Positions 1 to 11,000 of a stretch of 64,000 nt of DNA are shown in pieces. Position numbers and translations under genes: made by a program. Each line of letters begins with the position of its first letter. The first letter of the stretch is position 1. The DNA comes from Gnetum montanum (Eukaryota; Streptophyta; Gnetopsida; Gnetales; Gnetaceae): NCBI GenBank assembly GCA_015680685.1, contig MNCI01003964.1:237420-301419 (forward strand). Direction: 5' to 3'. A model generated the notes under the pieces. The model did no database searches. It worked only from the letters and a program-made list of their open reading frames with translations, and was not told the DNA's origin.

Positions 1-236
1 ATCCAACTATGTGCTCCTTAAGGCATTTTTCTTCATGAAATCCCATTCTCTACTCATTTCTCAATTTTACAAATATTAAAATCCTCTTCTAATAATTTCA
101 TCATGTTCTTGGCTTTTTGGGCTTCCATTTGACCCCAATTTTCTTCAAAAATTCCTTATATTTTTCAAATTTTGACAAAGTCAACAATGGTCAAAAGCCA
201 CATCGACTAGGCCTCATTGATGCAGCCCAAAAATTC

Positions 237-244
237 TATAAATA
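237..244 (+). promoter_or_regulatory. TATA box of an internal promoter in element A
   Basis: TATAAATA lies 155 nt before a consensus 5' splice site. Element B has the same octamer on the minus strand at 47499-47506 with the same 155-nt spacing to its homologous splice donor. Just upstream (203-215) is TCGACTAGGCCTC, a motif also present in the U3 of this element's own LTR near 11240-11270. Promoter activity is inferred from position and conservation only. Confidence 0.55.
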
Positions 245-391
245 CTGCCCAATACTTTGAAATTTTTTGTCATTTGCTTTAAAAAAAGAGGAAGTTTTTG
301 CAATTTTTCAAAGCCCAAAATGTTCCAGAGCCCATAACTTTCATACCATTTGTCCAAATCACTTTGTTCTTTGATCCTATAACTACCAAAG

Positions 392-685
392 GTAAGCTCT
401 TAGTCATGGGGCCACAAACCTTAAGGTTTCTAATGAAGATTTTTCTAACTCCCCCAAAGGGTTAATAAATAAAATAATATTAAACCATCAATTTTTGAGA
501 GTTTAACCCTTTCAACAAACTTTGGTAAACTTAAAATTATTTATTAATATTAAAATAATAATATATTAAAATAATCAACCAAGCCATGATCATGACTTAG
601 CCAAGTGTATCCCAAGAGATAAGGTATTACCAATGTTTCAAAGTTACACATTAAGTGCTAATCCTTGGTCATGTTGTCATTACAG
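392..685 (+). other. Putative intron in the leader of element A's additional ORF
   Basis: The donor reads CAAAG|GTAAGC and the acceptor TTGTCATTACAG, directly followed by the ATG at 686. Element B has an equivalent intron of 295 nt (47057-47351, minus) with the same donor and an acceptor that again abuts the ATG. Splicing has not been observed; the call rests on the two-copy conservation. Confidence 0.55.
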
Positions 686-1813
686 ATGACACCTAGACCA
701 AAATGCCCATAGGAAGGAGGACCATCACAACCAAAGGACAAATTACCTAGAACTAGAAGGGGCCAAGAAAAATAAGCCTAGAAGCATGCAGCAAAAACTC
801 ACACAACAAGACCTCTTCAGGAGGAGCATGAACTAGAATTTGTTCAACAGATTCTTGAAAAAGAGGCTGCAACTAAACAATTCCAAAGAGGAGAGGCACT
901 AGGGCCTGTACCAAGACTTGAGATCACATTGACACAAGCCTGCCTAGATATGATCAAGCCTCATGATGTTCAATGCTTAGTTCTCCAAGAACTAAACTTT
1001 GAACCATTCTTGGAACATGCTCCATCAAAAGTTAAGACACAATTACAAAGCTCTCCCATGTGGTCGATCATCACTACCAATGGGGAGTGGTACATGGAAG
1101 AGACATATATCTTCTAGAATAGTAGAAAGGTAGGAGTGACTATGAGAATTAAAAATATTTAGGTGTCTTACTCAGTAGAAGCGATCACGCAGGCTCTTGG
1201 CCTACCTAATTCTAGCATCCATTTGGCAGAAATCTCAACACAAGTAAATCCTAAGGTAAAAAGGGAGTGGACCCAATGGTGTTATGGGGTTAACTATAAG
1301 AAGTTTGACACACTCACACCGATGGAGTGTATATACTTCAAGATAGTGGCCTATCTCCTCAATTCGATTGTGAGGCCCAACGAGGTGATAGCCTTCTCTG
1401 CCCATGCCTATGTCGCTCTAAGCAGGAAATTCCCTATTAACCTTCCACAACTAATCTATCTGGAGATAGAGAAGCACTTCAAGGAGAATGAATGTGAAAG
1501 GAAAACCCTACTATTTCTATGCCTTATCAGAAAACCTTATAAAAGGGTAGGGATAGTCCACTATGCCAATGATACGATCAGGCATACTCCCATCACCTCT
1601 TAGTCTAAGATGATGAAGATTAAGACCCCTACTATGTCAAAAGAAGAGGAGCAGTAGCCACCACCTCCACCACCTACTCAAGAAACAAGATCAGAGGCCC
1701 ATGCAGCCATTAAGCTCCTACATGAAATCTAAGAGCACCTCTTGCGTGAGCAGGAGTAGCAAGCATGAACAAGTGGTGGGGATCCATTTGTATACCATCC
1801 TACAATGAGTCAC
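686..1813 (+). pseudogene. Additional (env-position) ORF of element A, N-terminal part, broken
   Basis: The frame starting at ATG 686 runs to the insertion of element C, with stops near 710, 776, 782, 1115, 1160 and 1601 and several more after that. The clean stretches 929-1117 and 1163-1603 contain the best conserved part: ALGLP, then KREWTQWCYGV, then a block with IEKHFKENE and GIVHYAND. Element B keeps the same blocks at 46687-46085 on the minus strand. Extra ORFs between integrase and the 3' LTR are known in Athila and Tat elements. I do not recognise a biochemical function. A proline-rich linker near 1660 precedes the insertion. Confidence 0.65.
1809..1813. repeat. Left target duplication of element C (GTCAC)
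   Basis: GTCAC recurs at 9251-9255. Removing 1814-9255 restores colinearity with element B across the junction (AGTCAY-CTYAATRARRTGGC), which supports an insertion here. Confidence 0.55.
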
Positions 1814-2829
1814 TAAAATGCAAGTGCAAATGCCAAATGTGAAGATGTTGCAAGTGCTAGATGCGAAGCTGCTGCAAATGTGACAAATGTTGCACCAGTT
1901 GCAAGTGCTCAGGAAGCTAGTAAAAGTGCCAGGATGATGATGCTACAAGTCATTCAAAGGCCACACCAATGGCAGCTGCTCCAAAAGATCAGCAGAATTA
2001 TGGGAGTCGATGATGTTGTGAGTGTGCGAACCCAATTTAAGGTCCTGGAAAATCATGGAGTGCTAGTTTATAGTCCTAGCAGACTGCTATGTGCCAATTT
2101 AATGTTGTAGCAAACGAGCTATTGTGCAAGTTTAATGGCATGACCCAAGGATGATTTATGCCAATTTATAGTCATAACAAACTATCTATGCCATTTTTTT
2201 TTGCATCATGGTGGATGAGTGCTTACCTTGCTTGTGTGAGATGTAATGTTGCATCGTAGTCATGCTGTGTGCTTGCAAGATCCTGCAAAAATCAACTAGA
2301 AAAACAACATCAAGCAACACCTATCGTAAATAGAGTTAAAATGCACAAATGAAAGGAAAGCAATGTGAAGAGCAATAGTTTTAGGTCGTTCTAAGCCGCA
2401 ACGATATTTTAAGATCATTTCTAGCCATCAAGTGTTGCTAGTTTAGGGTCATTTTGGGCCATCGCTAGTTTAAGGCCATTTCAAGCCACGTGTTTTTTGC
2501 AGTTTTAGTTTTATGATGTTTATGTGTTTTTGATGTTTTTCAAATGCAATGTGTAAAGCTAAATGGATGGATGCGTAAACAAAGTAGAAAAATGTAAACA
2601 AAGCAAAGTAGTGTGTAAACTAGGCCAGAAGGTGAAATGTAAATGCATGAACAAATGCAACACAAGCAAAAACCAAGAATGCATGGGCCATGGAGGTAAG
2701 GAGTAAGCAAGCGCTTAGCGCATTTTTGGCCAAAGGAAAGTCTTGGTCATGTAGTTGCTTCCCAACCAAGCATGGATTAGGGGGTGTGCAAGGCTTAGTA
2801 TCCTCTGGGAGGCTATTGGCTTTAACCAC

Positions 2830-3483
2830 TCATTTAGGTGTGTTAGCCTTAGGTGTTCCGTTGATTGCCGCAGGTGTACCACTAAGAAACTCCACCTTCG
2901 ACACTTGCTCCATGTCTATGTTGTGGGTAGCCAAAGGGGGAACATTATCATTGTTGATGATAACTTGACCACCTTTGTATGGAAGGTGGATTTCTTGATG
3001 GATGGGAGAGGAGACAGCCCGTAGTTGGGCTAGCCAAGGCCTACCCAAGATCAAGTTGAAGCCTGACATCTCCTCTATGATAGTGAAATCTACACTAGTG
3101 GGGAATTGCTCTCCTACCACAAAGGCTAAGTTGATTGTACCCTTGACAATAATGCATGATCCATTAAAGGATTTTATACACATGGTTTTGGTTGGCTTGA
3201 TTTCATTTGCTAGGCCTAGCTTTTCAATGATGGAGTGCAAGACTATGTTTGTTATTGCACCATCATCAATATGCACTCTGCAAATGGTGCACTGTCCAAC
3301 ACGTATGCTAATTGACAACGGAGCTGTAGTGACCTCCCCTCTTTTAGGGTTAACCTTGACTACATCATCGTGAAACACTAGGGATGTCAAACCCAATTCC
3401 TGTGGTGTAGAGGGTAACATCGTTGCATGGATGGTGTTCTCATCTGCAAGGATATCCTTCATGATAGGAATGGAGGCCAACAT
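2830..3483 (-). pseudogene. Retropepsin-like aspartic protease domain of element C
   Basis: A 217-residue open frame. The centre carries HIDDGAITNIVL, which aligns with the active-site region D(T/S)GSAVNIL of plant Gypsy proteases, and ends the domain with NLILGRPWLAQL, matching the ILGRPWL flap-side motif. The catalytic triplet reads DDG instead of DSG or DTG, which should impair activity. The segment after the domain does not lead into a reverse transcriptase. It lies downstream of the gag pieces of the same element on this strand. Confidence 0.75.
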
Positions 3484-4026
3484 CTAGGCCAATGCTTATT
3501 GGTGAGTAGATGAGGTCATGACTAGGTCATACAAGCTCAATGTTGTGTTCTTTTACTTAAGCTTTTGTTTCACCTAGGTTAGTGCAACTACAAAGTCTTT
3601 GTCATTGGTCATTGTGTTGGCCTTGACTTCCTTCATGCAAATTGAGAGGCGAATCTCATACATGGGATATGGGCTTGGCTTGTTTGGCTTACTTGGGGAT
3701 AAGGGCCCCAATGCTCAATTGTTGATTTTCGGTTGTGGTCTTTACTTTGGCCATGGGGTTGCAAGGCACTTGTTCATCCTCTTGCATTACCACTTGGTAG
3801 GCCTACCCAAGTTACTAGTGGGGTTAGCCCTTGAAGGAGGAGGGACCAAGACATTGCCCACTATTGGGCTTTGGGTAGGTGAGGGGCCATCATGTTGTAG
3901 CACCCTTATGACAAATGGTGGTTTAGGAGTTGTTGTAGGGCCAACTCATCATGGCACCTTAATGACGAAAGGTTGCTTAGCAATTGTTGTTATTGTGTCA
4001 TGCTAGTTTAACATTTTAGCAAATGA

Positions 4027-4446
4027 TTAGTTTGGTTGCCAGTTTAACATCTTAGTGGATAATTCTTGTGGAACCTTGACCACAAAGGGTGTTGTGGGTG
4101 CCTGAGGTGGCATTTTGATAACAAAGGAGGACCTCTTACTTGTCAAGGCCGAGGGGATCCTTGCCTTGCTAGGAGGCACATGGATCACAAAAGGTTGTTG
4201 CATAGGTTTAGACTTGCCACCTACGTTGATGGAGTTTATGACATAGGGGGTGTCATCTACATTGGATTGGCTCATTGTGTTGAGCAATAGTTGGCCTCGT
4301 TCTATCATTCTTTGCAAGTCGTCCTGCAAAGCATGACAATTATTTGTACTGTGACTAGACAGTTGGTGGTAATGACAATATTGGTCTAGCTTGAAGTGTT
4401 GTGGGACTGAGGACTCGTTTGGTACTATTGAGGTGGGATTCCTCAA
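4027..4446 (-). pseudogene. Gag C-terminal segment with zinc-knuckle-like motif, element C
   Basis: 139 residues including YCHYHQLSSHSTNNCHAL, which fits the pattern CxxHxxxxHxTxxCxxL typical of plant Gypsy gag just before the protease. The rest is a proline- and serine-rich linker. It sits between gag core and protease on the minus strand, where this motif is expected. Confidence 0.6.
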
Positions 4447-4806
4447 TAGTTCGCTGTACCTATCATGTTTTTGGTGGGAAATCTTTGATACATGTTTGTA
4501 TTGGATTCAGCCGACTTTTAGGAGTTGCTCCAATAGTTCAGAGGGTTCCATTGATAGCGGTGTATACTTTGAGTGATCCTTACACTTAAAGTTGGGCCTT
4601 GGGGTAGCCCCTACCGATGTAGGCAAGTTGAAACTAAAGTGGGTGGCTTTATGAGCTAGGGCCTTGGGCTACTTAGCCATTAGGCCCCAGTTGGTTGCTT
4701 TTGTGCTTGTGGTCACTATTGCCACTATTGTGTTTTGCTTGCTCCGATGTTGGTTTCTGTAGGCCAAGTCATTACTGGCTTAGGCTTCCTCTTCTATGCC
4801 TTTCAT

Positions 4807-5433
4807 TTAGGCAAAGGTTTGGTTGAGACACTTTGGGGCTAAGTAATATAGTTTGGACTTTATGAAGTCGTTCACTACATCCTTGAAGATGGCCAGTAGG
4901 TGCATCTCTACTAGGGATTCATACATTTCGCTCAATGTGGTGCTCCAGTGTTGGAGGAATTTTGGCACGAGCTCTAGGGGCCCTTGCTTGACTTGCATGA
5001 GTTGGTCAAGGGTTGCTTCAGGCTTTAGGTTGTACCTGAAGCGTGTCAAAAATTGGCTTATGAGATCCTCCAAAGAAGAGACTAAGGCCTTGGGTAGTGC
5101 GTAATACCAGTCTAAGGCCTTACAAGTGAGTGACATGGGGAACACATGCATGATGGCATGTGGACAGGCTTGAAGGAGCAGGCACTTAGATTGAAATGTG
5201 ACCAAGTGTGCGTTGGGATTCCCTTTACCATTGTACTTGGTGAGTTGAGGTAGCTGGACCCTAGTTGGGAGAGTCAATGCTGGGATTGTAGGACTTATGG
5301 GATCATCTCGGTAGAAGTCCACCACCTTGATGGTTTTGAAGGAGGTAGCTTTGAGTTGGTTAATCTCCTCCATCAAACTTTGGATCAACTGGAATGCCTG
5401 ATCCAAGATTGGGGATGTGCCAGCTAGTTGCAT
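4807..5433 (-). pseudogene. Gag core (Retrotrans_gag type), element C
   Basis: 208 open residues. The middle reads HVFPMSLTCKALDWYYAL and LISQFLTRFRYNLKPEATLD, the classic gag core pattern FPxSLxxxAxxWYxxLP followed by FxxRF. The N-terminal part carries a short coiled segment. The frame ends in QTFA at the left. Structural protein of the virus-like particle if it were functional. Confidence 0.75.
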
Positions 5434-5489
5434 TAGATGGGCTTGCGTCGGTTGTACAACATAGGGTCAAATTGTTGGTTGTGGAGTTT

Positions 5490-5611
5490 GTCAGTTTAAC
5501 ATCATATCGGACGATCATTGCTAGTTTAATATTGTAACAAATGATTGTTGCCAGTTTAATGTTGTAGTGGATAGTCGTTGCTAGTTTAATGTCATAGCGA
5601 ATAGGTTTAGT
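5490..5611. repeat. 30-bp tandem repeat, about four copies, inside element C
   Basis: Units begin AGTTTAAT or CAGTTTAA and repeat every 30 nt with moderate divergence. Because the period is a multiple of three, the minus-strand reading gives a decapeptide with consensus close to ATIxxYNIKL. Similar single units occur near 4005-4060 and 2095-2190. Confidence 0.6.
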
Positions 5612-5781
5612 TGACGCACTGGTTGAGCGATGGACGCAATGATTGAGGTAGACAACACATGAGTGGATTGGACAGATGTCATGGATGCCAATGAGACAAG
5701 TGAGATGTAGGATGCCTGGGTCATCTAGGGCTAGGAGGTGGCCCCTACATGAGCATACGTTTGGGAAAATGTAGCAGTTGC

Positions 5782-6273
5782 TTACAAGGAAGGCCGAATT
5801 GGCATGGTCACCATCTCAAAGAGGACAGGTGGACCGAACCAAGGAGGGGCTATACTAGGGAGCAGTTGTTGGAAGACATTGTAGAGGAGGCTCTCGTGTT
5901 TGAAGTAGGCCTCAAACTTATCTTCTTCCTCCTGTGAGGCTTCCTCGTAGGTTGTCCCTACATCATGCTCATTTGCATAGATGAGTTGGGACAATAGCTG
6001 GTGGTAGGACTCCATGAGTGGAATTATGTCGAACAAGGAGGGATTGTACTCCCATCCATCCTGGTGGACTTGTTCGTAGTCTTGTTTTGCCTCTAGGTTA
6101 AGGTAATCTACTGGTAATCTTGCTTGGATTTTGGCACAAACAAAATTGTATTGTTTGTAGCTTAACGTGGCATGCTTTGGATGGATCGTGGTGTCAAATG
6201 TGTTAGACACCGATGTGGAAGGTTGATCTGGATTCATGTTCACAAATCGGGTCATGAGAGTTGCTATTTGCAA
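5782..6273 (-). pseudogene. Gag N-terminal segment, element C
   Basis: 163 open residues upstream (on the minus strand) of the gag core, ending in a stretch rich in proline. I see no motif of its own; the assignment comes from position just after the likely primer-binding site and from being in the same series as the gag core and protease. Confidence 0.45.
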
Positions 6274-7026
6274 AAAATGGCTAACTTTGGTGTTGTGCTT
6301 GCTACACTGGAGCTAGCTATGCTAGTTAAGTATCAAAGATATGCTTTGGCTTTTATCCAATGGGATTACAGGGGAACCAATGACGAGGTCCAATCTACAC
6401 TAACCGGTGGTGGAGAGAGCATGTGGGACAACAATCAAAAAATGCAGAAGGAAATGGTGAGGCCCTCCTTCTAGTACCAAAAACTAGAACAACCAAAAAT
6501 GTCGATGGATAGAATCACCAAGGAATTAACAAACGCACAGCCTTAACCCTACCTCTACTTGAGGGCCTTACTAGAAACAGAGGCGAAGTGCCCTAAATGG
6601 TATTGTTGATCAAATAGGGACTTTGCCAATTGCAACTAGGGTGGTGGATGCAATGGGGGGTGGCGTGGTTAGCCAAAATGTAAATGCAAGTGACATGAAA
6701 TTGTATTAAGTGTCTAAGTAGTGCTTCATAGCACTAAGTGTAGAGCGTAGCCATAGAATGAGGGCAAGTGTAGCTAAGGGTTTTGACTAAAACAAGGATT
6801 TTAACTTGTAGAGACTACCGCTCGAGCATAGTACAGCATGACAATGCATGAAAAAGTGCAAAAAGATGTAAGAAAATGCTAGAAACAGGAGAGAAATGGA
6901 ACACCACCCTAAAAGGGTCTTAGTAGACACACAATGTACAACAGGCGTAGTGGAAGCATAGTCATAGTCTTGGTGGTGTTAGGCCATGAAGTCTGGCACT
7001 TTCCATGATGAACCATGCCTATCAGG

Positions 7027-7308
7027 TTGGTTGCCGCGATGTACCATGCAGTGTAGGGAGGCCACGAGATTGCTATGTACTATGTGATGTAGGGATGCAA
7101 TGAGGTCGCGGTGTACTATGTAGTGCAGAGATGCTACGGGACTACTATGTACCATGCGGTGCAGGGTTGCAATGGGGCCACGGTGTACTATGCAGTGTAG
7201 AGATGTCATAGGACCACTATGTACCATGTAGTGCAAGGTTGTAATGGGGCCGTGGTGTATTGTGTGGTGCAGGGATGCCATGGGATCACTATGTACCATG
7301 TAGTGTAG
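7027..7308. repeat. 36-bp minisatellite, eight copies, in the LTR-like part of element C
   Basis: Eight tandem units of 36 nt, each containing a TACYATG-type core. On the minus strand the array is open and encodes a 12-residue repeat of the form LHxxVHxxPxAS, rich in histidine, within an open frame at 7347-6979. Odd and even units differ in a regular way (VHS versus VHR), which points to a 72-bp higher-order unit. I do not think this is a real protein; the length-preserving repeat simply keeps the frame open. Confidence 0.75.
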
Positions 7309-7432
7309 ATATGCCTCTCTGTCGATGTGGTGTGCTCTGGGTCTCATTTGCCCATAGAGCTAAGTGCCAAGATGCCAAAATGTCAAATGCCAAATAAAAG
7401 TGTCAACTGCTAACAACCTAAAAAAATGGAAG

Positions 7433-7447
7433 CCCCCCCCCCCCCCC
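7433..7447. repeat. Poly-C run of 15
   Basis: Fifteen consecutive C. The exact length is likely to be unreliable. It lies just downstream of the minus-strand TATA-like box of element C. Confidence 0.9.
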
Positions 7448-7799
7448 AATGCCCTAAAACATTAGGGAACATGGGTATTTATAGGGCTAAGGTTAACTCA
7501 AAATGCGAATCAGGTGCCACGTGGTAGTGTAGTAGGTGGGACTACAAGAAAAATTCAAAAAAATTTCTAAGTTTGAAGGTGACTAGAAAAAATTTGAAAA
7601 TTTTCTAACTTTGGCTGCTACGCTCGCCCTGTGTTACACACGAGACACGAGATGCTCCCCAAGGATAGGACATAGCATGGATACTTAGAAGACTTTAATA
7701 AAAATTACAATCCTTATTCTTACTATGCTAGCTATGCTCTATAGCATAGCAGGATGGGTAGCCTCAGAAGTTAGAAAATTTGTTGAATGCCTCTTCTAT

Positions 7800-8270
7800 G
7801 CTAAGTTAGCTTGACAGCTTCTGGTTTGACACTTAGGTAAAACTAGCACTGAGGTGAGGTGTTGGCTACGCTCTAGAGCATAGCACAACACTCAAAAAAT
7901 TTTGCAAAACTAGCCATTTGTGTGTTGGCTATGCTTGCTACACTCTAGAGTGTAGTAGAGCATAGCAGAAAGAGTGCTAGAGCATAATAACTACAGTGCC
8001 AGGCATAGCACAACATTTAGAAAAATTTCTGCAGCTTGTGTCATCATTCTGACACTTAGTCAAGATAGCAGAAAATTGGCAGTTGAAGCTAACTACACTC
8101 TACTACAATGAAGAGTGTGGTCCCAGCACTTAGACAAATTTGTAGAAAGTGCCATCATTCTGACTCTTAGAATAATTTTGCAAATTTGACAGTTGGAGCT
8201 AACTACACTCAACACTTAGAAAAATTTGGGCAAAGTGCCACTATTTTGACACTTAGCCAAATTTGCAGTC
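7800..8270. repeat. Degenerate repeats with short palindromes in the U3-like region of element C
   Basis: Several diverged copies of a unit of about 110 nt that contains CATTCTGACACTTAG and GAAGCTAACTACACTC-type blocks. Embedded palindromes include the perfect 18-mer CTACACTCTAGAGTGTAG near 7946-7963 and GCTCTAGAGC near 7868. No coding potential seen. Confidence 0.5.
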
Positions 8271-9250
8271 GAGATGCTAAGACTTGAAATTTTGTGGTGT
8301 TTCAATGATCCCTCTTTGTTGACATTTGGAGGAGTGGCCTAAGAGACATCGACAAAGAATAGAAAAACACCATAGCAGATGTGGCACCAACACCTCTCTT
8401 TAGTACAAGATCGGGTGTTATTCCACCATGTTCAAGAGTGCTATGGATAAGGGTATGTTGGGGCAAAGTGTGTAGGTAATGTGCTCGGGAGATTAAATGC
8501 AAGCAAAGGAAATAAAATGCACATAGTGTATCTTGATGCAAGATGTGAAGTCAACATAGTTGATAATGACCATGGCATGAAGTGGCTTGCCCCTGAAATG
8601 TTGACCTCTCATCAAAGTGCTTATGAGAAAGTCAAGGTGTGGACTCAAGGCTAGGTTGGTTGCAAAATTACAACATTGTCAATTTGCTTGGAGATGTGAT
8701 TTTCTTGTTCACTTTTATATTTTTTCATTTTTTGCCTTTTTTTTTTTGCTTTTTACTTTTTCTTCTTTACTTTGCTACGAGGTGAACCTTCATTGGGTTC
8801 AACTTACTACTGAATGCTAGCTACAAGGTGTGGGCCATCAAGTGGACTGCATGCCACAAGATGGACTTTGCTTTGATGCAACTACATCACGCCTGTAGGA
8901 TAGGTGTTTTCTCGCTAAGATGAGTTGTATTACATCTGTTTGGGCTTTGATAAGCCAACAGAGGCTTCCCATGAGATGAGTTGTGTTACATCTACCTTGG
9001 GTTTTACGGTTGATGTGAAGAAAATGTCATATGTGTCATAGTGCGTATGCATGAGAGGGATGTGCAATTGTGAGTATGCAGCGGATGAGAGGCTATTAGG
9101 ATGAAGGAGTGGATGTGCATAGGTTGTAACAAGATGAGGGGGATGTGCACTCTTAAGTGGCTCAACTAGTCCAATCATGCACATCAAAGTTCTGTGGTGA
9201 CTTGCTGCTACGATGAGATGCATCTTTGCATGACCACCTCCAAGGCTTCA

Positions 9251-9255
9251 GTCAC
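9251..9255. repeat. Right target duplication of element C (GTCAC)
   Basis: Second copy of the repeat at 1809-1813. Immediately to the right the sequence resumes homology with element B's additional ORF. Confidence 0.55.
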
Positions 9256-11000
9256 CTCAATAAAGTGGCTTGAACAATCAGTTAGATGGAGGAAGGTGGC
9301 CAATATTCTCAGCCCAAAGTACACAACTGCCTGCAAGGTCGAATCCTAGTGTTTGAGAGGTAATGGTGTCTCTCTCATAACAATAGAAATTTCTAGAAAT
9401 CTCTGGGAATGCCACTACCTTTCTAGTGCACTTGGGGGAGGGTGAAGGGGCAACTGCATTAGTAATGTAGCACCAAGGATAGGAGATTGCACCAGAAGTG
9501 GTTGCTAATAGAATCATTAAAGCTTTGAAAGCACTTGTGACATCTATACCAAATATTTCTACACTTAAAGATGTGTAGATGTTCGTAGGAACTATTAGTG
9601 ATCGATTAAGTGCAAAGAATTGTTGAACCAACTAGTGGGAACTAGGCAACTAATTCTACATATCTTTGATTTTTTTGGATAATATCACTACAACCTAGTC
9701 GAAGCTGCTTGAAGTAAAGGGCAAGTGTATCATTTTAGAAAGGCAACTCGAAATGGCTCAAGCATAAACTTAATGCTTGGCCTTGAAGGTTGTTGAATTA
9801 AGAGCCTGTCTTGCTGATCCTGCACTTCTCAACCTTACACTAACAAGAGATGAAGCTTTTCAACAACTTCAAGATAGGCTCAAATAGGTTGAGGTAGGGA
9901 TGGTGACAACCATCTTTGACTAGTCTATGGTTGAGGCCAAAACATATTCAATTCAGAAGGACTTGGTTTAGATTCGTGAAGAGAATGAGATGCTAACTAC
10001 AGAAAATCATCGCTTGCAGAATGTTGATGTGCAAAAACAACAAATGTAGGAATTCATCCATCAATAGTATGAGTAGCTAGCTAGGGTGAATACTAATCTT
10101 AGGAGATTAGCAACAAACAATAGAAATCTCTTTATGAAGGAAATTTATGCCTTATGCCAAAAATCTGTGATCGAGATTGCCACTTGGAAGAATGAGGCCT
10201 TCAAATTTGAGAGAGTCAGGAACCACTATAGAGATCAAGTTGGCCTACAGAAAGAAGTTAATGAAAGACACATCTAGATGACTAAGACAAAAGTCAATGA
10301 GATCCTCTAATAACTTTAGTAAGGAAAAGAGGTGTGGCAACCTATCATTGATGGGATAGATGCTTACAATAAAGTAGAGATACACATGAAGGAGTTGCAG
10401 ATTGAAGAGATGACTGAATACATGGAGCTTGCCAATTTTAGATATGAAAACCTGGTAATGTGGACTACTGGATGACTATGGTCAGAGTTGGAAAAATAGG
10501 TAGCTAGCTCGTACTTGCTATATGAGGTAGAGTTCAAGCACTATAAGGAGACCAAGCAAAAGCATGGGATTGCAAATGCTGAACTTGAAGTTCTCAGGGC
10601 AACTAATCAAAGATCAACTGCTAAAAATCTGGCCAAAAGGATGAATGACTACTAGGAATTACAAAATACTATCAGGGCATTTGACATCGAACGCAAACAA
10701 TTTGCTGCCTAGTTTCTCAATGTCAAGGAGCTATTTCCAACAATGCCCTATCCTTAGGATGTGCCCATTTTAGCCTACATCAACAAAGCTACATGGACCA
10801 TGCACAATCCTGGGAGTAAGGAGGAGAAGATGAAAGCATTGCTGGATGTTTTTCATCTTCCATTAGTAGTTATAGTTGTAGTAGGATAGCCATAATAGCC
10901 TCAACCATCATGTGCACTTGAAGCAGGAGAAGGTCCTTTGGAACCTCAGGAGCCTCCACTGCCTGGGATTGTTTAATCTTCTTCTTCATCTTCACACCAT
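9256..11000 (+). pseudogene. C-terminal coiled-coil part of element A's additional ORF, broken
   Basis: Continues the env-position ORF after the insertion. Reading through many stops gives a long helical, heptad-like region (for example NTNLRRLATNNRNLFMKEIY at about 10089) and ends in a proline- and serine-rich tail near 10930-10980. Element B has the two ends of this region (45100-46080, minus) but lacks most of the coil between about 9830 and 10720. At least two in-frame stops, the TAG in ACCTAGTCGAAGCT near 9691 and a TAA about 75 nt later, are at homologous codons in both copies. Coiled-coil proteins of unknown role occur in this position in other Tat/Athila elements. Confidence 0.6.

Larger units (their letters stand above)
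1814..9250 (-). mobile_element. Element C: gag-protease LTR element inserted in element A
   Basis: A 7.4-kb block absent from the matching place in element B and flanked by the 5-bp repeat GTCAC. On the minus strand it reads, in order, a gag N-terminus (6273-5782), gag core (5433-4807), a zinc-knuckle-like segment (4446-4027) and an aspartic protease (3483-2830). No reverse transcriptase or integrase follows. A TATA-like box on the minus strand near 7475-7485 and a PBS-like tract near 6465-6480 suggest that roughly 6480-9250 is a 5' LTR. I could not find a matching 3' LTR at the left end, so the block may be a composite of more than one insertion. Confidence 0.55.

Noticed and set aside
1814-2110. 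Continuation of element A's additional ORF past 1814
   Set aside because: The frame happens to stay open, but element B shows the homologous protein resumes at 9256, so this belongs to the inserted block.
2690-3373. Open + strand frames opposite the protease of element C
   Set aside because: They are shadows of the minus-strand protease, which has the recognisable motifs; the + readings have none.
3599-4006. Gly/Leu-rich 135-codon + strand frame
   Set aside because: Lies opposite the gag-protease linker of element C; low-complexity, no motif, codon pattern is that of the antisense strand.
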